Source: Dactylosporangium siamense (lineage in GTDB: Bacteria > Actinomycetota > Actinomycetes > Mycobacteriales > Micromonosporaceae). Taken from it: 64,000 bases of DNA. Position numbers and translations under genes: made by a program. Positions 37,442 through 46,771 of the stretch are shown piece by piece (the stretch's first letter is position 1; each line of letters starts with the position of its first letter). The stretch spans positions 1 to 64,000 of the forward strand of contig NZ_BONQ01000054.1 of NCBI RefSeq assembly GCF_016862795.1, given 5' to 3'. The notes below the pieces were generated by a model. The model was not told the DNA's origin. It saw only the letters and a list, made by a program, of their open reading frames with translations, and made no database searches.

Positions 37442-39019
37442 TCAGCGCTGCGGCTTGTAGGTGGCAGCGGAAAAGTCCGCGGGCCGGCCGGCGCCGGTCA
37501 TGTCCTGCACCCACAGGCCGAAGAACGCACCGGTGAAGCCCCACGCCCGTGGCAGGCCGCCGTCGGACTCCTGGGCGTACTCGTCCGAGAGGATGCTCGC
37601 GTCGAACGGGCCCCACTCGACGTCGCCGTACGAGGCGCGCAGCGCCCCGCCGTCGAGGTCCAGCCGCAACCGGACCGGCCCGCTGACCGGCACCGCCGGG
37701 CCGTGCACGCTGACCCGGCCACGGTCGCTGGACAGCACGTCGACGAACGAGCCGATGGTCTCGTCGAAGCCGACGCGCAGGAAGTACCAGTTGCGGCTGT
37801 TGTAGTACGCGGTGATCCCGGCCTGCTGCTGGAAGTGCACCGGTGCGAACTCGACCGTCGCCTCGAACGTGGCCCGCCCGTGCTGCACGCGGCGCGCGAC
37901 GAGGCTCTCCCCCGAATTGGCGCCGGGCGAGCGGCCGCCCTGGACGCGCAGGTGCCCGGGGCGCGCGATCGAGGAGACCCACGTGCTCGTGGCCGGGCGG
38001 CGCAGCGTGCTCCAGTGGGGGCCGAGCGTCGGGCTGGTGAAGTCGTCGGTCTCGGGCTCGTCCGGCCACGGGTGCGCCGGCAGGTCCGGGCCCTCGACGA
38101 CGTCGTGCGGCACGCCGCCGTCGATGCGCGGCCAGCCGTCCGCGGTCCAGGTGACCCGCTGGATGGCGGTCTCCCGGCCGAGGACGCACCGCCCGCGCGG
38201 GCTGAGCGGCCGCCCGGTGAGGTGCGCGAAGAACCACTCGCCGTCGGGGGTCTCCACCAGGCTGCCGTGGCCGGCCTTCTGCAGCGCCAGGTCGGGCCGG
38301 TGCACGGCGGTGATGAGCGCCCCCGCCGGGTCCGACCCGTAGGGGCCGAGCACGTCCCGGGACCGGGCGACCGTCGCCTGGTGGAACCACTCGGTGCCAC
38401 CCTCGGCGGTGACCAGGTAGTACCAGCCGTCCCGCTGGTACACGTGCGGGCCCTCGGTCATCCCGGCCGGGGTCCCGGCGTAGATGTCCACCGCGTCGCC
38501 GACGAGTTTGCGGGTGTCGCGGTCGTACTGCTGGGCGATGATGCCGTTCGCCCAGGCGTGACCGGGGCGCCAGTCGGTGCGGTTGGACAGCAGCCAGCTC
38601 TTGCCGGTGACCTCGTCGTGGAACATCGACGGGTCGAAGCCCTGCGCGTGCAGCGGGACCGGCGCCGACCACGGCCCTTCGATCGCCGGCGCGGTCACCA
38701 GATAGTTGGGCGTGTCCCAGAACGCGGAGTAGGACTTCACGTCGGTGAAGACGAGATGGAACAGTCCGTCCACATAGGACAGGCACGGGGCCCAGACACC
38801 GCCGGAGTCGGGGTTGCCCGTCATGTCGAGCAGCCGGACGCTGTCCAGCGCGCCACCGATCGGCCGCCAGTGCACGAGATCCTTGGAGTGGTGCAGGCGC
38901 ACGCCCGGATACCACTCGAAGGTCGAGGTGGCGAGATAGTAGTCGGTGCCGACCCGCAGGATCGACGGGTCTGGATGAAATCCGGGCAGGACCGGGTTTC
39001 GGATGGAGCCGGCTGTCAT
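37442..39019 (-). CDS. GH43 beta-xylosidase / arabinofuranosidase-like, intracellular
   Basis: 525 residues. Five-bladed propeller with the catalytic acids in the expected order: NPVLPGFHPDPSILRVG (base Asp), GFDPSMFHD (pKa-modulating Asp) and PAGMTEGPHVYQ (acid Glu). The C-terminal 200 residues are the GH43 beta-sandwich (DDFTSPTLGPHWSTLR and AGITAYYNSRNWYFLRVG). This arrangement is the GH43_11 beta-xylosidase type, releasing xylose from xylo-oligosaccharides. No signal peptide, so it acts on imported oligomers. Last gene of the transporter operon, 31 bases after the second permease. Confidence 0.92.
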   Translation of the reverse strand: MTAGSIRNPVLPGFHPDPSILRVGTDYYLATSTFEWYPGVRLHHSKDLVHWRPIGGALDSVRLLDMTGNPDSGGVWAPCLSYVDGLFHLVFTDVKSYSAFWDTPNYLVTAPAIEGPWSAPVPLHAQGFDPSMFHDEVTGKSWLLSNRTDWRPGHAWANGIIAQQYDRDTRKLVGDAVDIYAGTPAGMTEGPHVYQRDGWYYLVTAEGGTEWFHQATVARSRDVLGPYGSDPAGALITAVHRPDLALQKAGHGSLVETPDGEWFFAHLTGRPLSPRGRCVLGRETAIQRVTWTADGWPRIDGGVPHDVVEGPDLPAHPWPDEPETDDFTSPTLGPHWSTLRRPATSTWVSSIARPGHLRVQGGRSPGANSGESLVARRVQHGRATFEATVEFAPVHFQQQAGITAYYNSRNWYFLRVGFDETIGSFVDVLSSDRGRVSVHGPAVPVSGPVRLRLDLDGGALRASYGDVEWGPFDASILSDEYAQESDGGLPRAWGFTGAFFGLWVQDMTGAGRPADFSAATYKPQR

Positions 39020-39050
39020 TGGTCGTCCCTCGTGATCGAAGTGCGCAGTG

Positions 39051-39941
39051 CTACTTGCCGAAGCCCGCGGCGAGGCCGCTGAGCAGGTGCCGGCGGCCGA
39101 ACAGGTACAGCGCCAGGACCGGCAGGGCGGACAGCACGACCGCGGCCATCAGGCCCGGCACGTTCGTCCCGTACTGGCTCTGGAAGTTCCACAGACCCAG
39201 CGGCAGCACCCGCTGGTCCTGGCTCTGCGTCAGCACCAGCGGGAACAGGAACCCGTTCCAGGCGCCGAGGCCGACGAAGATGCCGACGCTGACCAGTCCC
39301 GGCCGCGACAGCGGCAGCACCAGCCGGCCGAAGACCCGCGCCGGGGTGGCGCCGTCGACGGTCATCGCCTCGTACAGCTCGCCCGGGATGTCCCGCAACG
39401 TGCTGGTGAGCACGACGATCGCGATCGGCAGGGAGAACGCGGCGGTCGGCAGGATGATCGCCAGCAGGGTGTCGTACAGCTGCAGCCTGGTGATGATCAG
39501 GTAGATCGGCACGATGACCGCCTGTGCCGGGACGGCCAGGCCGAGCAGGAACACGTTGAACATCGAGCGCACCGAGCGGCTCGGGTTGCGCACGATCGCG
39601 TACGCGGCCGGCAACGCGACCGCGAGCACCAGCGCCACCGTGCCGAAGGCGACGACGAGGCTGTTGGTGAGGAACCTGGTGAACCCGAGGTCGAACAGTG
39701 AGGTGAAGTTGTCCAGCGTCGGGCTGGTCGGCAGGTCCAACGGCCCCTGCTCGATGTACTGGTCCTGGCTGCGGAACCCGGTGATGACCACGAAGTAGAC
39801 GGGCACCGCCACGATCAGCAGCCACACCGTGGCCGCGATCCCGGCCGGGAAGTTCGGCCGGCCGCGCCGGCGGGGACCGGCGGAGGGCGGCGGCACCGAC
39901 CGGCTGCGGTGCGCCGGCCGGCGGGCGAGGTCGAGACTCAT
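39051..39941 (-). CDS. Sugar ABC transporter permease (MalG/CUT1 type)
   Basis: 296 residues; ATG 39941 overlaps the stop of the preceding permease gene. Six membrane segments; EAA loop ELYEAMTVDGATPARVFGRLVLPLSRPGL. An arginine/proline-rich cytoplasmic N-terminus precedes the first helix. Partner of the 39941-40831 permease. The transport ATPase is not encoded in the operon. Confidence 0.93.
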   Translation of the reverse strand: MSLDLARRPAHRSRSVPPPSAGPRRRGRPNFPAGIAATVWLLIVAVPVYFVVITGFRSQDQYIEQGPLDLPTSPTLDNFTSLFDLGFTRFLTNSLVVAFGTVALVLAVALPAAYAIVRNPSRSVRSMFNVFLLGLAVPAQAVIVPIYLIITRLQLYDTLLAIILPTAAFSLPIAIVVLTSTLRDIPGELYEAMTVDGATPARVFGRLVLPLSRPGLVSVGIFVGLGAWNGFLFPLVLTQSQDQRVLPLGLWNFQSQYGTNVPGLMAAVVLSALPVLALYLFGRRHLLSGLAAGFGK

Positions 39942-40831
39942 CAGGCACCTTCCCGGTCGCTGGTCATCCGGTGGTAGCCGGTGAGCCTGACGACGACAAC
40001 CGACAGGGCGGTGCCGAGCGTGACCAGGACGACGGCCAGGACGCTGGCGTAGCCCATGTCGAAGCCGACGAAGCCCTTGATGTACATGTGCAGGGGCAGC
40101 ACCCGCGTCGCGGTGCCCGGGCCGCCGTTGGTCATCAGCAGGATCATCTCGAAGTACGTAAGCGACCCGACGAGGATGAGGACCGAGGAGGCGATGATCG
40201 TGTTGCGCAGCTGCGGCAGCGTGATGGAGAAGAACTGCCGCACCCCCGTCGCGCCGTCGAGTTGCGCCGCCTCGTAGAGCGAGACCGGGATCTGCCGGGT
40301 CGCCGATTGGTACAGCAGGGTGTGGAACGGCACGAACTGCCAGGCGATGACGAACGCGATGACGTAGAGCGCCTTCTCGGGCGAGCCCAGGAAGTTGCCG
40401 TCGGGCACGCCGAGGTACTTGCCGTAGTCCGCCGCGAGGCCGAAGTTCGGGTCGAGCAGCGACACGAACGTCACCGAGATCGCGGCGGTGGACAGCAGCA
40501 GCGGCAGGAAGAACAGCGTGGAGAGCACCGCGCGGCTGCGCTGCGTGCCGGCCGCCCACACGCCGATGAGGAGGGCGAGCGGCGTCTGGCCGACCCAGGA
40601 CACCACGGTCAGCAGCAGGGTCTTGCCGATGCCGTTGAACAGTTCGCTGTCATCGGCGAGGGCGGCCCAGTTGCTCAGCCCGGTCCAGACCGGGTCGCCG
40701 AGGCCGTTCCACTTCGTGAAGCTGAGGTAGACGACCGCGAAGACCGGCAGGATGCCGAACGCGGCGAAGAACAGGACCGCCGGCGCGGCCCAGATGATTC
40801 CGGGCCGCGCCGCCGCTTTGGATGTTGTCAT
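39941..40831 (-). CDS. Sugar ABC transporter permease (MalF/CUT1 type)
   Basis: 296 residues with six membrane helices, starting IIWAAPAVLFFAAFGILPVFAVVYLSFTKWN. EAA loop VSLYEAAQLDGATGVRQFFSITLPQLR. ATG 40831 overlaps the binding-protein stop (ATGA). Forms a heterodimeric channel with the downstream permease for xylo-oligosaccharides or related sugars. Confidence 0.93.
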   Translation of the reverse strand: MTTSKAAARPGIIWAAPAVLFFAAFGILPVFAVVYLSFTKWNGLGDPVWTGLSNWAALADDSELFNGIGKTLLLTVVSWVGQTPLALLIGVWAAGTQRSRAVLSTLFFLPLLLSTAAISVTFVSLLDPNFGLAADYGKYLGVPDGNFLGSPEKALYVIAFVIAWQFVPFHTLLYQSATRQIPVSLYEAAQLDGATGVRQFFSITLPQLRNTIIASSVLILVGSLTYFEMILLMTNGGPGTATRVLPLHMYIKGFVGFDMGYASVLAVVLVTLGTALSVVVVRLTGYHRMTSDREGA

Positions 40832-42141
40832 TTCGCCTTGGCCATGTTGGCGACGAAGGCGTCCGGCGTGATCTGTCCGAGGAAGAGCTTCTGCAGGTTG
40901 GTGAGCAGCTCGGTGCTCACGGACGGGCTGAGCGCCTGGTCCCAGGACTGGGTGAAGCTGGGGGCGTTGGCGACCAGGTCGTAGGTGAAGCCGGTGAAGT
41001 CCGCGTTGGGCTTGGACTTCAGCGTCGTCTCGACGCCCTTGATGGCGGGGACCTGACCGGCGTCGATGAGGCCGTTGACGTACTGCTCGGACGCGAGCGA
41101 CTTGACCAGGAAGTCGACCGAGGCGTCCTTGCTCTTCGAGGCGGCGTTCACCGAGTAGTAGTTGCTCGGGTTGCCGACCACGGACTTCGGGTCGCCGGCG
41201 CCACCCTCGTAGGCGGGGAAGGCGGAGAAGCCGAGCTTGCCGTTCTTGATGAAGTCCGGGTTGGCTTCCTTCTGCACCGAGAAGTCCCAGGTACCCATGA
41301 GGTGCATGGCGGCCTTGCCGGTCGCGAAGAGCTTCGAGGCGCCCTGGTTGTCGTAGTTGACGCTGGCGAAGTTGGTGCCGAACGCGCCGCGCTTCACCAG
41401 GTTCTGGATCTCACCGAGGGCCTTGACGACGGCCGGGTCCTGCCAGGCGCCCGCCTTGCCGGCGGCGATGTTGGCGAACTTGTCGGCACCGCCGATGCGG
41501 TCCAGCAGGTACTCCAGCCACATGAGCTCGGTCCAGCCCTGCGAGCCGGCCAGGGCGATCGGGGTGATGCCCTTGCCCTTGAACACGTCGACGAGGTTCA
41601 GCAGGTCGGCGTAGGTCTTCGGCGGCTGCACACCGGCGGCGGCGAAGACGTCCTTGTTGATGAACAGCACGACCGGGAGCACGCCGAGCATCGGCAGGCC
41701 GTACTGCTTGCCGTCGACCTTGCCCACGTCCAGCACGCTGGGCAGGAACTTGGCCTTCAGCTCCGGGTTCTTGGCGAGGGCGTCGTCGAGCGGGGCGACC
41801 TGGTTGGCCTTCACGAACTCGGCGAGGTTGCCGCCGCCCCAGTTGAAGAAGACGTCCGGCGCGGCGGGCGAACCCATCGCGACCTGGAGCTTCTGCTTGT
41901 AGGCATCGTTGACGTACGTGACCAGCTCGATCTTGGTGTTGTTGGCCTTGTTGTACGCGTCGATGCTCGAGGTGGCGATCGGGTTGACCGCGGCGTCCTG
42001 CAGGGCCCAGACGGAGACCTTGCTGGGCTCGCCGGGCTTCGAGGTGCCGGGGCCGGAGCTGCCGCAGGCGGTGAGCGCCACGGCGGTGGTGGCGGCGAGC
42101 ATCCCGGTGATGACTCGGCGAAGCTGCACTGAACGGCGCAT
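40828..42141 (-). CDS. Sugar ABC transporter substrate-binding lipoprotein
   Basis: 437 residues. Lipoprotein signal with lipobox VALTAC (Cys about 26), then a two-lobed CUT1 binding fold (KVSVWALQDAAVNPIATSSIDAYNKANN, AAPDVFFNWGGGNLAEFVK, FATGKAAMHLMGTWDFSVQ). Delivers extracellular oligosaccharides to the two permeases. First gene of the operon. Its divergent upstream region carries dyads likely bound by the LacI protein. Confidence 0.93.
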   Translation of the reverse strand: MRRSVQLRRVITGMLAATTAVALTACGSSGPGTSKPGEPSKVSVWALQDAAVNPIATSSIDAYNKANNTKIELVTYVNDAYKQKLQVAMGSPAAPDVFFNWGGGNLAEFVKANQVAPLDDALAKNPELKAKFLPSVLDVGKVDGKQYGLPMLGVLPVVLFINKDVFAAAGVQPPKTYADLLNLVDVFKGKGITPIALAGSQGWTELMWLEYLLDRIGGADKFANIAAGKAGAWQDPAVVKALGEIQNLVKRGAFGTNFASVNYDNQGASKLFATGKAAMHLMGTWDFSVQKEANPDFIKNGKLGFSAFPAYEGGAGDPKSVVGNPSNYYSVNAASKSKDASVDFLVKSLASEQYVNGLIDAGQVPAIKGVETTLKSKPNADFTGFTYDLVANAPSFTQSWDQALSPSVSTELLTNLQKLFLGQITPDAFVANMAKAK

Positions 42142-42179
42142 GCGCCGTACCGTCCTTCCATCGAAACAATCCGTACATC

Positions 42180-42204
42180 CCCGAAATTTCTGTCATATTT
42201 CGGG
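42180..42204. promoter_or_regulatory. 8-bp perfect inverted repeat CCCGAAAT / ATTTCGGG
   Basis: CCCGAAAT (42180-42187) and ATTTCGGG (42197-42204) with 9 bases between, 39 bases upstream of the binding-protein start. A further TTTCGG follows at 42210-42215. Position and the CGAAA/TTTCG half sites fit a LacI-family operator controlling the transporter operon. Confidence 0.6.
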
Positions 42205-42276
42205 AAATGTTTCGGAATGGGGGTGTGGGGTGTACGGTGCCGATCACAAGCCACGCCCCAACGGTTCGACAATCGT

Positions 42277-42284
42277 TTTCGAAA
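42277..42284. promoter_or_regulatory. TTTCGAAA palindrome upstream of the LacI gene
   Basis: TTTCGAAA, extended to GTTTTCGAAAC, lies 12 bases before the LacI start codon. The same 8-mer occurs twice at 48.4-48.5 kb. Likely the autoregulatory operator of the LacI protein. A half site ATCGAAACA is at about 42160. Confidence 0.55.
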
Positions 42285-42296
42285 CACAGGTGACCC

Positions 42297-43322
42297 ATGA
42301 CCATCAAGACCGGCCCCACGATGGCGGAGATCGCGCAGGAGGCGGGCGTCGCGATCTCGACCGTGTCCAAGGTGCTCAACGGCCATACCGACGTCGCCGC
42401 GAAGACCCGCGAGACGATCGAAAAACTGATGTCCGAGCGCGGCTACCAGCGGCCGCGGGCGGCGAAGAACGGCCGCCGGCGCCGCAACGACCTCGTCGAT
42501 CTCGTCATCAACGAGCTCGACAGCGTCTGGGGGTTGTCGATCCTCACCGGCGTCGAGGAGGTCGTCGAGGAGGCGGGACTTGCCCTGGTCGTGTCCGCCG
42601 TGCACAATCGGCAGTCGCTGACCCGCCGCTGGGTCGAGTCGCTGCTGGCCCGCGGCTCCGAGGGCGCGATCCTGGTGCTGTCGGAGCTCGCCGAACGCCA
42701 GCACGACGACCTCACCCGGCGAAACCTTCCGTTCGTCATCGTCGACGCCGTCAACCAGCCGCCGCCGGGCACCCCGGCGATCGGCGCCACGAACTTCGCC
42801 GGTGGCTACAGCGCCGCCGAGCACCTCGCCGCCCTCGGCCACCGCCGGATCGCCGCGATCGGCGGCCACGAGCAGTTCCAGTGCACCCGGGCCCGCATCG
42901 CCGGCTACCGGGCCGCCCTGGAATCCGCCGGCCTGCCCGTGGACCGGCGGCTGATCCGCTACGGAAACTTCCACCACGACGGCGGCCTGATCGCCGCGCA
43001 GAGCCTCCTGGAGCTGCCGGACCCACCGACGGCCATCTTCGCCGGCAGCGACCAGCAGGCGACCGGCGTCTACGAGGCGGTCCGCCGCGCCGGGCTCACC
43101 ATCCCCGGCGACATCAGCGTGGTCGGCTTCGACGACCTCAACTTCGCGCAGTGGACCGCTCCCCCGCTCACCACGGTCCGCCAGCCGTTGCACGAGATGG
43201 GCGTCGTCGCGGCCCGCACCCTGCTGCGCATCGTCAACGGCGAGCGCCTCGAATCCACCCGCATCGAGCTGGCCACCGACCTGGTGGTCCGGGAGAGCAC
43301 CGCACCGCCGCGGGCCCACTGA
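42297..43322 (+). CDS. LacI-family regulator of the xylan/hemicellulose locus
   Basis: 341 residues. Residues 8-60 are a LacI helix-turn-helix with hinge (TMAEIAQEAGVAISTVSKVLNGHTDVAAKTRETI), then a periplasmic-binding-like sensor (DLVINELDSVWGLSILTGVEEVV, AIFAGSDQQATGVYEAVRRAGLTIPGDISVVGFDDL). Divergent from the transporter operon with 155 bases between. The expected mode is repression released by an imported sugar. Putative operators at 42180-42204 and 42277-42284. Confidence 0.93.
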   Translation: MTIKTGPTMAEIAQEAGVAISTVSKVLNGHTDVAAKTRETIEKLMSERGYQRPRAAKNGRRRRNDLVDLVINELDSVWGLSILTGVEEVVEEAGLALVVSAVHNRQSLTRRWVESLLARGSEGAILVLSELAERQHDDLTRRNLPFVIVDAVNQPPPGTPAIGATNFAGGYSAAEHLAALGHRRIAAIGGHEQFQCTRARIAGYRAALESAGLPVDRRLIRYGNFHHDGGLIAAQSLLELPDPPTAIFAGSDQQATGVYEAVRRAGLTIPGDISVVGFDDLNFAQWTAPPLTTVRQPLHEMGVVAARTLLRIVNGERLESTRIELATDLVVRESTAPPRAH

Positions 43323-43335
43323 GGACCCGCGGCGG
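43305..43335 (+). terminator. Hairpin spanning the LacI stop codon
   Basis: CCGCCGCGGG (43305-43314) and CCCGCGGCGG (43326-43335) form a perfect 10-bp stem with an 11-base loop that includes the TGA (43320-43322). Located between convergent genes, so it could act in both directions. Confidence 0.6.
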
Positions 43336-43350
43336 CGCTGCTAAAACGGG

Positions 43351-44808
43351 TTAGCGCACGGACCAGAGCTGGTTCGGCAGGCCGAGGCAGTCCCAGATGA
43401 TGATCGGGGTGCCGTTGGCGGTGCCGCGGCCCGACGCGTCCAGGCAGCGCCCCGACGGCGGGTTGAAGATCGAGCCGTCGGCGCGGATCACCCAGTGCTG
43501 CGCGGTGTTGCCGTAGCAGGTCCACAGCTGGACCTTCGAGCCGTTCGCGGTCGCCGCCTGGTCGATGTCCAGGCACTTGCCGGACTGCGGATTCACCAGC
43601 GCGTTGCCGTCCTGCCGCCACTGCTGCGCGCCATTGTTGAGGCAGTCCCACAGCTGCACCACGGCACCGTCGGTGGTCCGGCCGCCGGAGACGTCCAGGC
43701 ACCGGTTCGAGCCGACGCCCACGATCGTGCGCGCCGGCGCCTGCCCGCCCCGGATGAGGAACAGGTTGTCCGCGACGTTGAAGTTGTTGGCCAGGTACGA
43801 GCCGGCCGGCGGGTTGGTCGAGTAGTAGTCGTTGTGGCCGCAGTCCAGGCGGTTCTCGTGGTTGCGGTCGGTGCAGATGTACCGCATCGGCGGGTGGTTC
43901 GGCTCGTCGGAGTAGCACATGACGTCGTACTCGTCGGTGCAGTGCGCGCCGCCGGACGCGTTGGGCGCGTTGTTGTTGACCGCGCCGAGGTTGTGCCCGA
44001 GCTCGTGCGCGGCGACGGCGGCGTTCCAGCAGCCGTTGTCGGACCGGCCGTACTCGGGGCCGAAGTTGGACCGGTTGTCGTCGCTCTTGCGGGTGTCACC
44101 GGCGAACCCGCCGATGCCGCAGTACACGTTGGCCTCGGTGAGCATCATGTACTTGCGGTCGGTGCGGTTGTAGCCGAGGGCCCGGATCGCGTTGACGCTG
44201 GCACCCAGGTCACCGAGCGCGTTGTCGGCGACGCGCACGTTGCGCACCACCGGCCGGCACTGCCCGTTGACGGTTTCGGTGACGAACCGGACGTGCCGCT
44301 CGCCCCCGGTCTCCCGGGCGCTCTCGTTGTAGATGACGTCGACGCCCTCGCCGATCTGGCGGAACGTCTCCAGGAACTGCCCGTAGCGGTCGGTGTTGCC
44401 GTGCACGTACAGGATCTCGACCCGGCGGCCGGAGACCCCGTCGCCCTCGCACACGGACAGGGCCGCCGCGACGGCCGCGGGTGCGGCGGTGACCTGCTTG
44501 CCCACGGCGAGCCCGGACGGCGGCGCGTCGGGGCCGTGGGTGCACATGACCGGGTTGACGCCGGTGACGCGAAGCCCACCGACGCAGGGCCCGGTCTTGT
44601 CGGCGACCAGGCCGCGGTGGACCAGGCCGCGGGCGGCGTCGTCGGACGGTTGTGCGACCGGGCGGGCGTCGGCGCCGAACACCGACACCTGCCCGTCCGG
44701 TGCGAGTGGCACGTGCGCGCCGGCGGCGCCGCCCTGGCCGGTCAAGGCCATGAGCAGCGCGACGCCGGCGATGAGGAGTGGCCGCCGTTGGCGGACGGTT
44801 GCCTTCAT
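43351..44808 (-). CDS. Secreted metallopeptidase with ricin-type (CBM13) lectin domain
   Basis: 485 residues from ATG 44808 with an AAGGAGG ribosome binding site. Signal peptide at 1-32 (basic start, LLIAGVALLMALTG). The zinc site is AAVAAHELGHNLGAVNNNAPN, followed by a Cys-rich HCTDEYDVMCYSDEP segment resembling a Met-turn. The C-terminal 130 residues are a three-fold beta-trefoil (SNRCLDVSGGRTTDGAVVQLW and GKCLDIDQAATANGSKVQLW with QxW-type repeats). The usual third zinc His of HExxHxxGxxH is Asn here. Likely cleaves or processes wall or plant protein while bound to glycan. Confidence 0.85.
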   Translation of the reverse strand: MKATVRQRRPLLIAGVALLMALTGQGGAAGAHVPLAPDGQVSVFGADARPVAQPSDDAARGLVHRGLVADKTGPCVGGLRVTGVNPVMCTHGPDAPPSGLAVGKQVTAAPAAVAAALSVCEGDGVSGRRVEILYVHGNTDRYGQFLETFRQIGEGVDVIYNESARETGGERHVRFVTETVNGQCRPVVRNVRVADNALGDLGASVNAIRALGYNRTDRKYMMLTEANVYCGIGGFAGDTRKSDDNRSNFGPEYGRSDNGCWNAAVAAHELGHNLGAVNNNAPNASGGAHCTDEYDVMCYSDEPNHPPMRYICTDRNHENRLDCGHNDYYSTNPPAGSYLANNFNVADNLFLIRGGQAPARTIVGVGSNRCLDVSGGRTTDGAVVQLWDCLNNGAQQWRQDGNALVNPQSGKCLDIDQAATANGSKVQLWTCYGNTAQHWVIRADGSIFNPPSGRCLDASGRGTANGTPIIIWDCLGLPNQLWSVR

Positions 44809-44916
44809 CGAGCCTCCTTGAGAATGGGCCCTCAAGGTAGGTACGAACGCCGTATGACACCGAAGGGTTTCGATGTTTTTCGGTTGTTTTCATGCCTGTT
44901 TTCACGCAGGGCAGCA

Positions 44917-44954
44917 CCCGGTGGCGGTGCGCACCCCTGCTCACCGCCACCGGG
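44917..44954 (-). terminator. Hairpin after the GH26-like/CBM6 gene
   Basis: CCCGGTGGCGGTG (44917-44929) and CACCGCCACCGGG (44942-44954) form a perfect 13-bp stem with a 12-base loop, about 43 bases past the stop at 44997. Confidence 0.65.
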
Positions 44955-44996
44955 ATCCTGGCGTGGCAGCCGACGCCGACGGCCACCACGGGTCTT

Positions 44997-46727
44997 CTAC
45001 TGGAACTTGAACCAGTCGACGTCCATCACGTCGGCGCTGTCACCCGCGCGGATCACCGCCGTGATGGAGGTGGTGCCGGCCGGCAGGTTGCTGACGTTGA
45101 ACGCGATCTCGCGGTAGGTGCGCCAGTCCCCCGTGCCGAGGATGCCCGGCGCGGCGATGACCGGGCCGGTCGCCGACCCCGCGTGGAACTCCAGCGTGAA
45201 CGCCTGGCTGGTCGGCCGGGCCGAGGAATACCGGAACACCACCTGGTTGGGCGTCCGCCCGCCGAAGTTGACCCCGTCGAAGCGGATCCAGTCGCCGTTG
45301 TTGGTGTAACCGACCTCCTGGCCGCCGCTGGCGGTGGACGTGGTCACCTTCTGGGTGCCGCTCTGGCTGTTCCACGACTCGGCCTCGATGGTCGAGAACG
45401 CGTTGCGGTTGCCCGGGTTGCCGGTCGGGCCGCTGGACGTGGGCGGGTTGCTGGTCGGCGGCTGGGTGGTCGGATTGGTGCCACCGCCCCAGTTGGCGCC
45501 GCGGCCGGACAGGGTGCCGTTGACGAACAGCGAGTTCTGCAGCTCCCGCTTGAAGCCGGCCTTGATGTTGGCGTTGTCCTGGATGCGGCTGTTGCCCCAG
45601 TAGCCGTCGGAGCAGCCGGGCTGACCCGACGACGCACCCGGCGGGCAGGCGAACTGCGCGATCGCCTCCCAGTTGCTGTTGATGTACGCGGCGGCCCGCA
45701 GCACGTCGGCGTTGCTGTTCACGTAGTTGAAGTACTCGTTGTACCAGGAGCCGAGCTTCGTCCAGTCACCGCCGAGCGACACCCGGTTGTTGACGTTGGT
45801 GCAGCTCGCGTCCAGCTGCGCGGTGCGGTACCCCTGCGGCGTCGACTCGGCGATCAGCGCCGGCTTGTTGTGCCCGCGGGCGAAGTTCAGCACCCGGTCG
45901 TAGAGCACCTTCGGGCTGCTGGTCGGGTTGTCGCAGGCCCACTGGTACTGCCGGTAGTTGGCGTCCCAGTAGAAGGTGCTCAGCGCGACCCAGTCCACGA
46001 CGTCGTCGCCGGGGTACCAGTCGGCGAAGTGGTTGGCGTTGCTGAAGTCGAACTTGTACTGGGCGTCGCCGTCCTTGGCGTAGCTCGCGCTCTGCCACAC
46101 CGTCGCCACGTTGGTCGCGCCGAGGGCGTCGATGCGCTGCTTCACCACGCGGAACGCGGCCTTGTAGAAGTCGTAGTTGTAGCAGTTCCACGGGCCGTCG
46201 AACTCGTAGCCGACCCGCAGGTAGACCGCCCGGCCGGTGTTGCGCAGGTAGACGATGAGGTTGTCGAGGTTCTGCCGGTACTGCGCACCGAGCGCGCCGG
46301 CGATGTCGGCGTCCTGCCGGCCGATGATGGCGCGCAGCGGCTGGTTCTGGCAGCCGGGGTTGTCCGCCAGGTACAGGCCGACGGCGAGGGCGGCGCCGGG
46401 GTACTCGGCCAGGGTCTGGTCGAAGTTGAAGACGTTGCCGTTGAGGTTGCAGGTGGCGGTCAGGCCGTTGCACGCGTTCGGGGAGATGTTGGTGTACAGC
46501 GTGACGCCGCCCGGGCGGGGGAAGGACGCGTCGGCGTCGAGCACCTGTTGCTTGTACGCGGTCAGGTCAGGGGTGGTCTGACCGGCGAGGAACAGCACCT
46601 TGCCGTTCGGCGGGAGGTTACGACCGGCGACCGCGCTGGCGGCCTGGGTGGTCACGGCGGTGATCAGGGGCACGGCGACGACGGTCGCCGCGAGGATACC
46701 CAGACCGATCTTGAATCTTCGGGACAT
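44997..46727 (-). CDS. Secreted GH26-like TIM-barrel enzyme with C-terminal CBM6
   Basis: 576 residues from ATG 46727. Signal peptide 1-33 (KIGLGILAATVVAVPLITAV). The catalytic region (about 40-400) has paired glutamates in VYLRVGYEFDGPWNCYN (acid/base) and KPALIAESTPQG (nucleophile), with WYPGDDVVDWVALSTFYW between, as in GH26-type barrels. A TTQPPTSNPPTSSGPTG linker leads to a CBM6-like module (EAESWNSQSGTQ, NNGDWIRFDGVNFG, DVDWFKFQ). The substrate may be mannan, xylan or another beta-glycan. It follows its paralogue by 44 bases. Confidence 0.8.
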   Translation of the reverse strand: MSRRFKIGLGILAATVVAVPLITAVTTQAASAVAGRNLPPNGKVLFLAGQTTPDLTAYKQQVLDADASFPRPGGVTLYTNISPNACNGLTATCNLNGNVFNFDQTLAEYPGAALAVGLYLADNPGCQNQPLRAIIGRQDADIAGALGAQYRQNLDNLIVYLRNTGRAVYLRVGYEFDGPWNCYNYDFYKAAFRVVKQRIDALGATNVATVWQSASYAKDGDAQYKFDFSNANHFADWYPGDDVVDWVALSTFYWDANYRQYQWACDNPTSSPKVLYDRVLNFARGHNKPALIAESTPQGYRTAQLDASCTNVNNRVSLGGDWTKLGSWYNEYFNYVNSNADVLRAAAYINSNWEAIAQFACPPGASSGQPGCSDGYWGNSRIQDNANIKAGFKRELQNSLFVNGTLSGRGANWGGGTNPTTQPPTSNPPTSSGPTGNPGNRNAFSTIEAESWNSQSGTQKVTTSTASGGQEVGYTNNGDWIRFDGVNFGGRTPNQVVFRYSSARPTSQAFTLEFHAGSATGPVIAAPGILGTGDWRTYREIAFNVSNLPAGTTSITAVIRAGDSADVMDVDWFKFQ

Positions 46728-46771
46728 TGGCGGATTTCCCTTTCGCACTGTTCTCGGGGGGTGTCGTGCGG

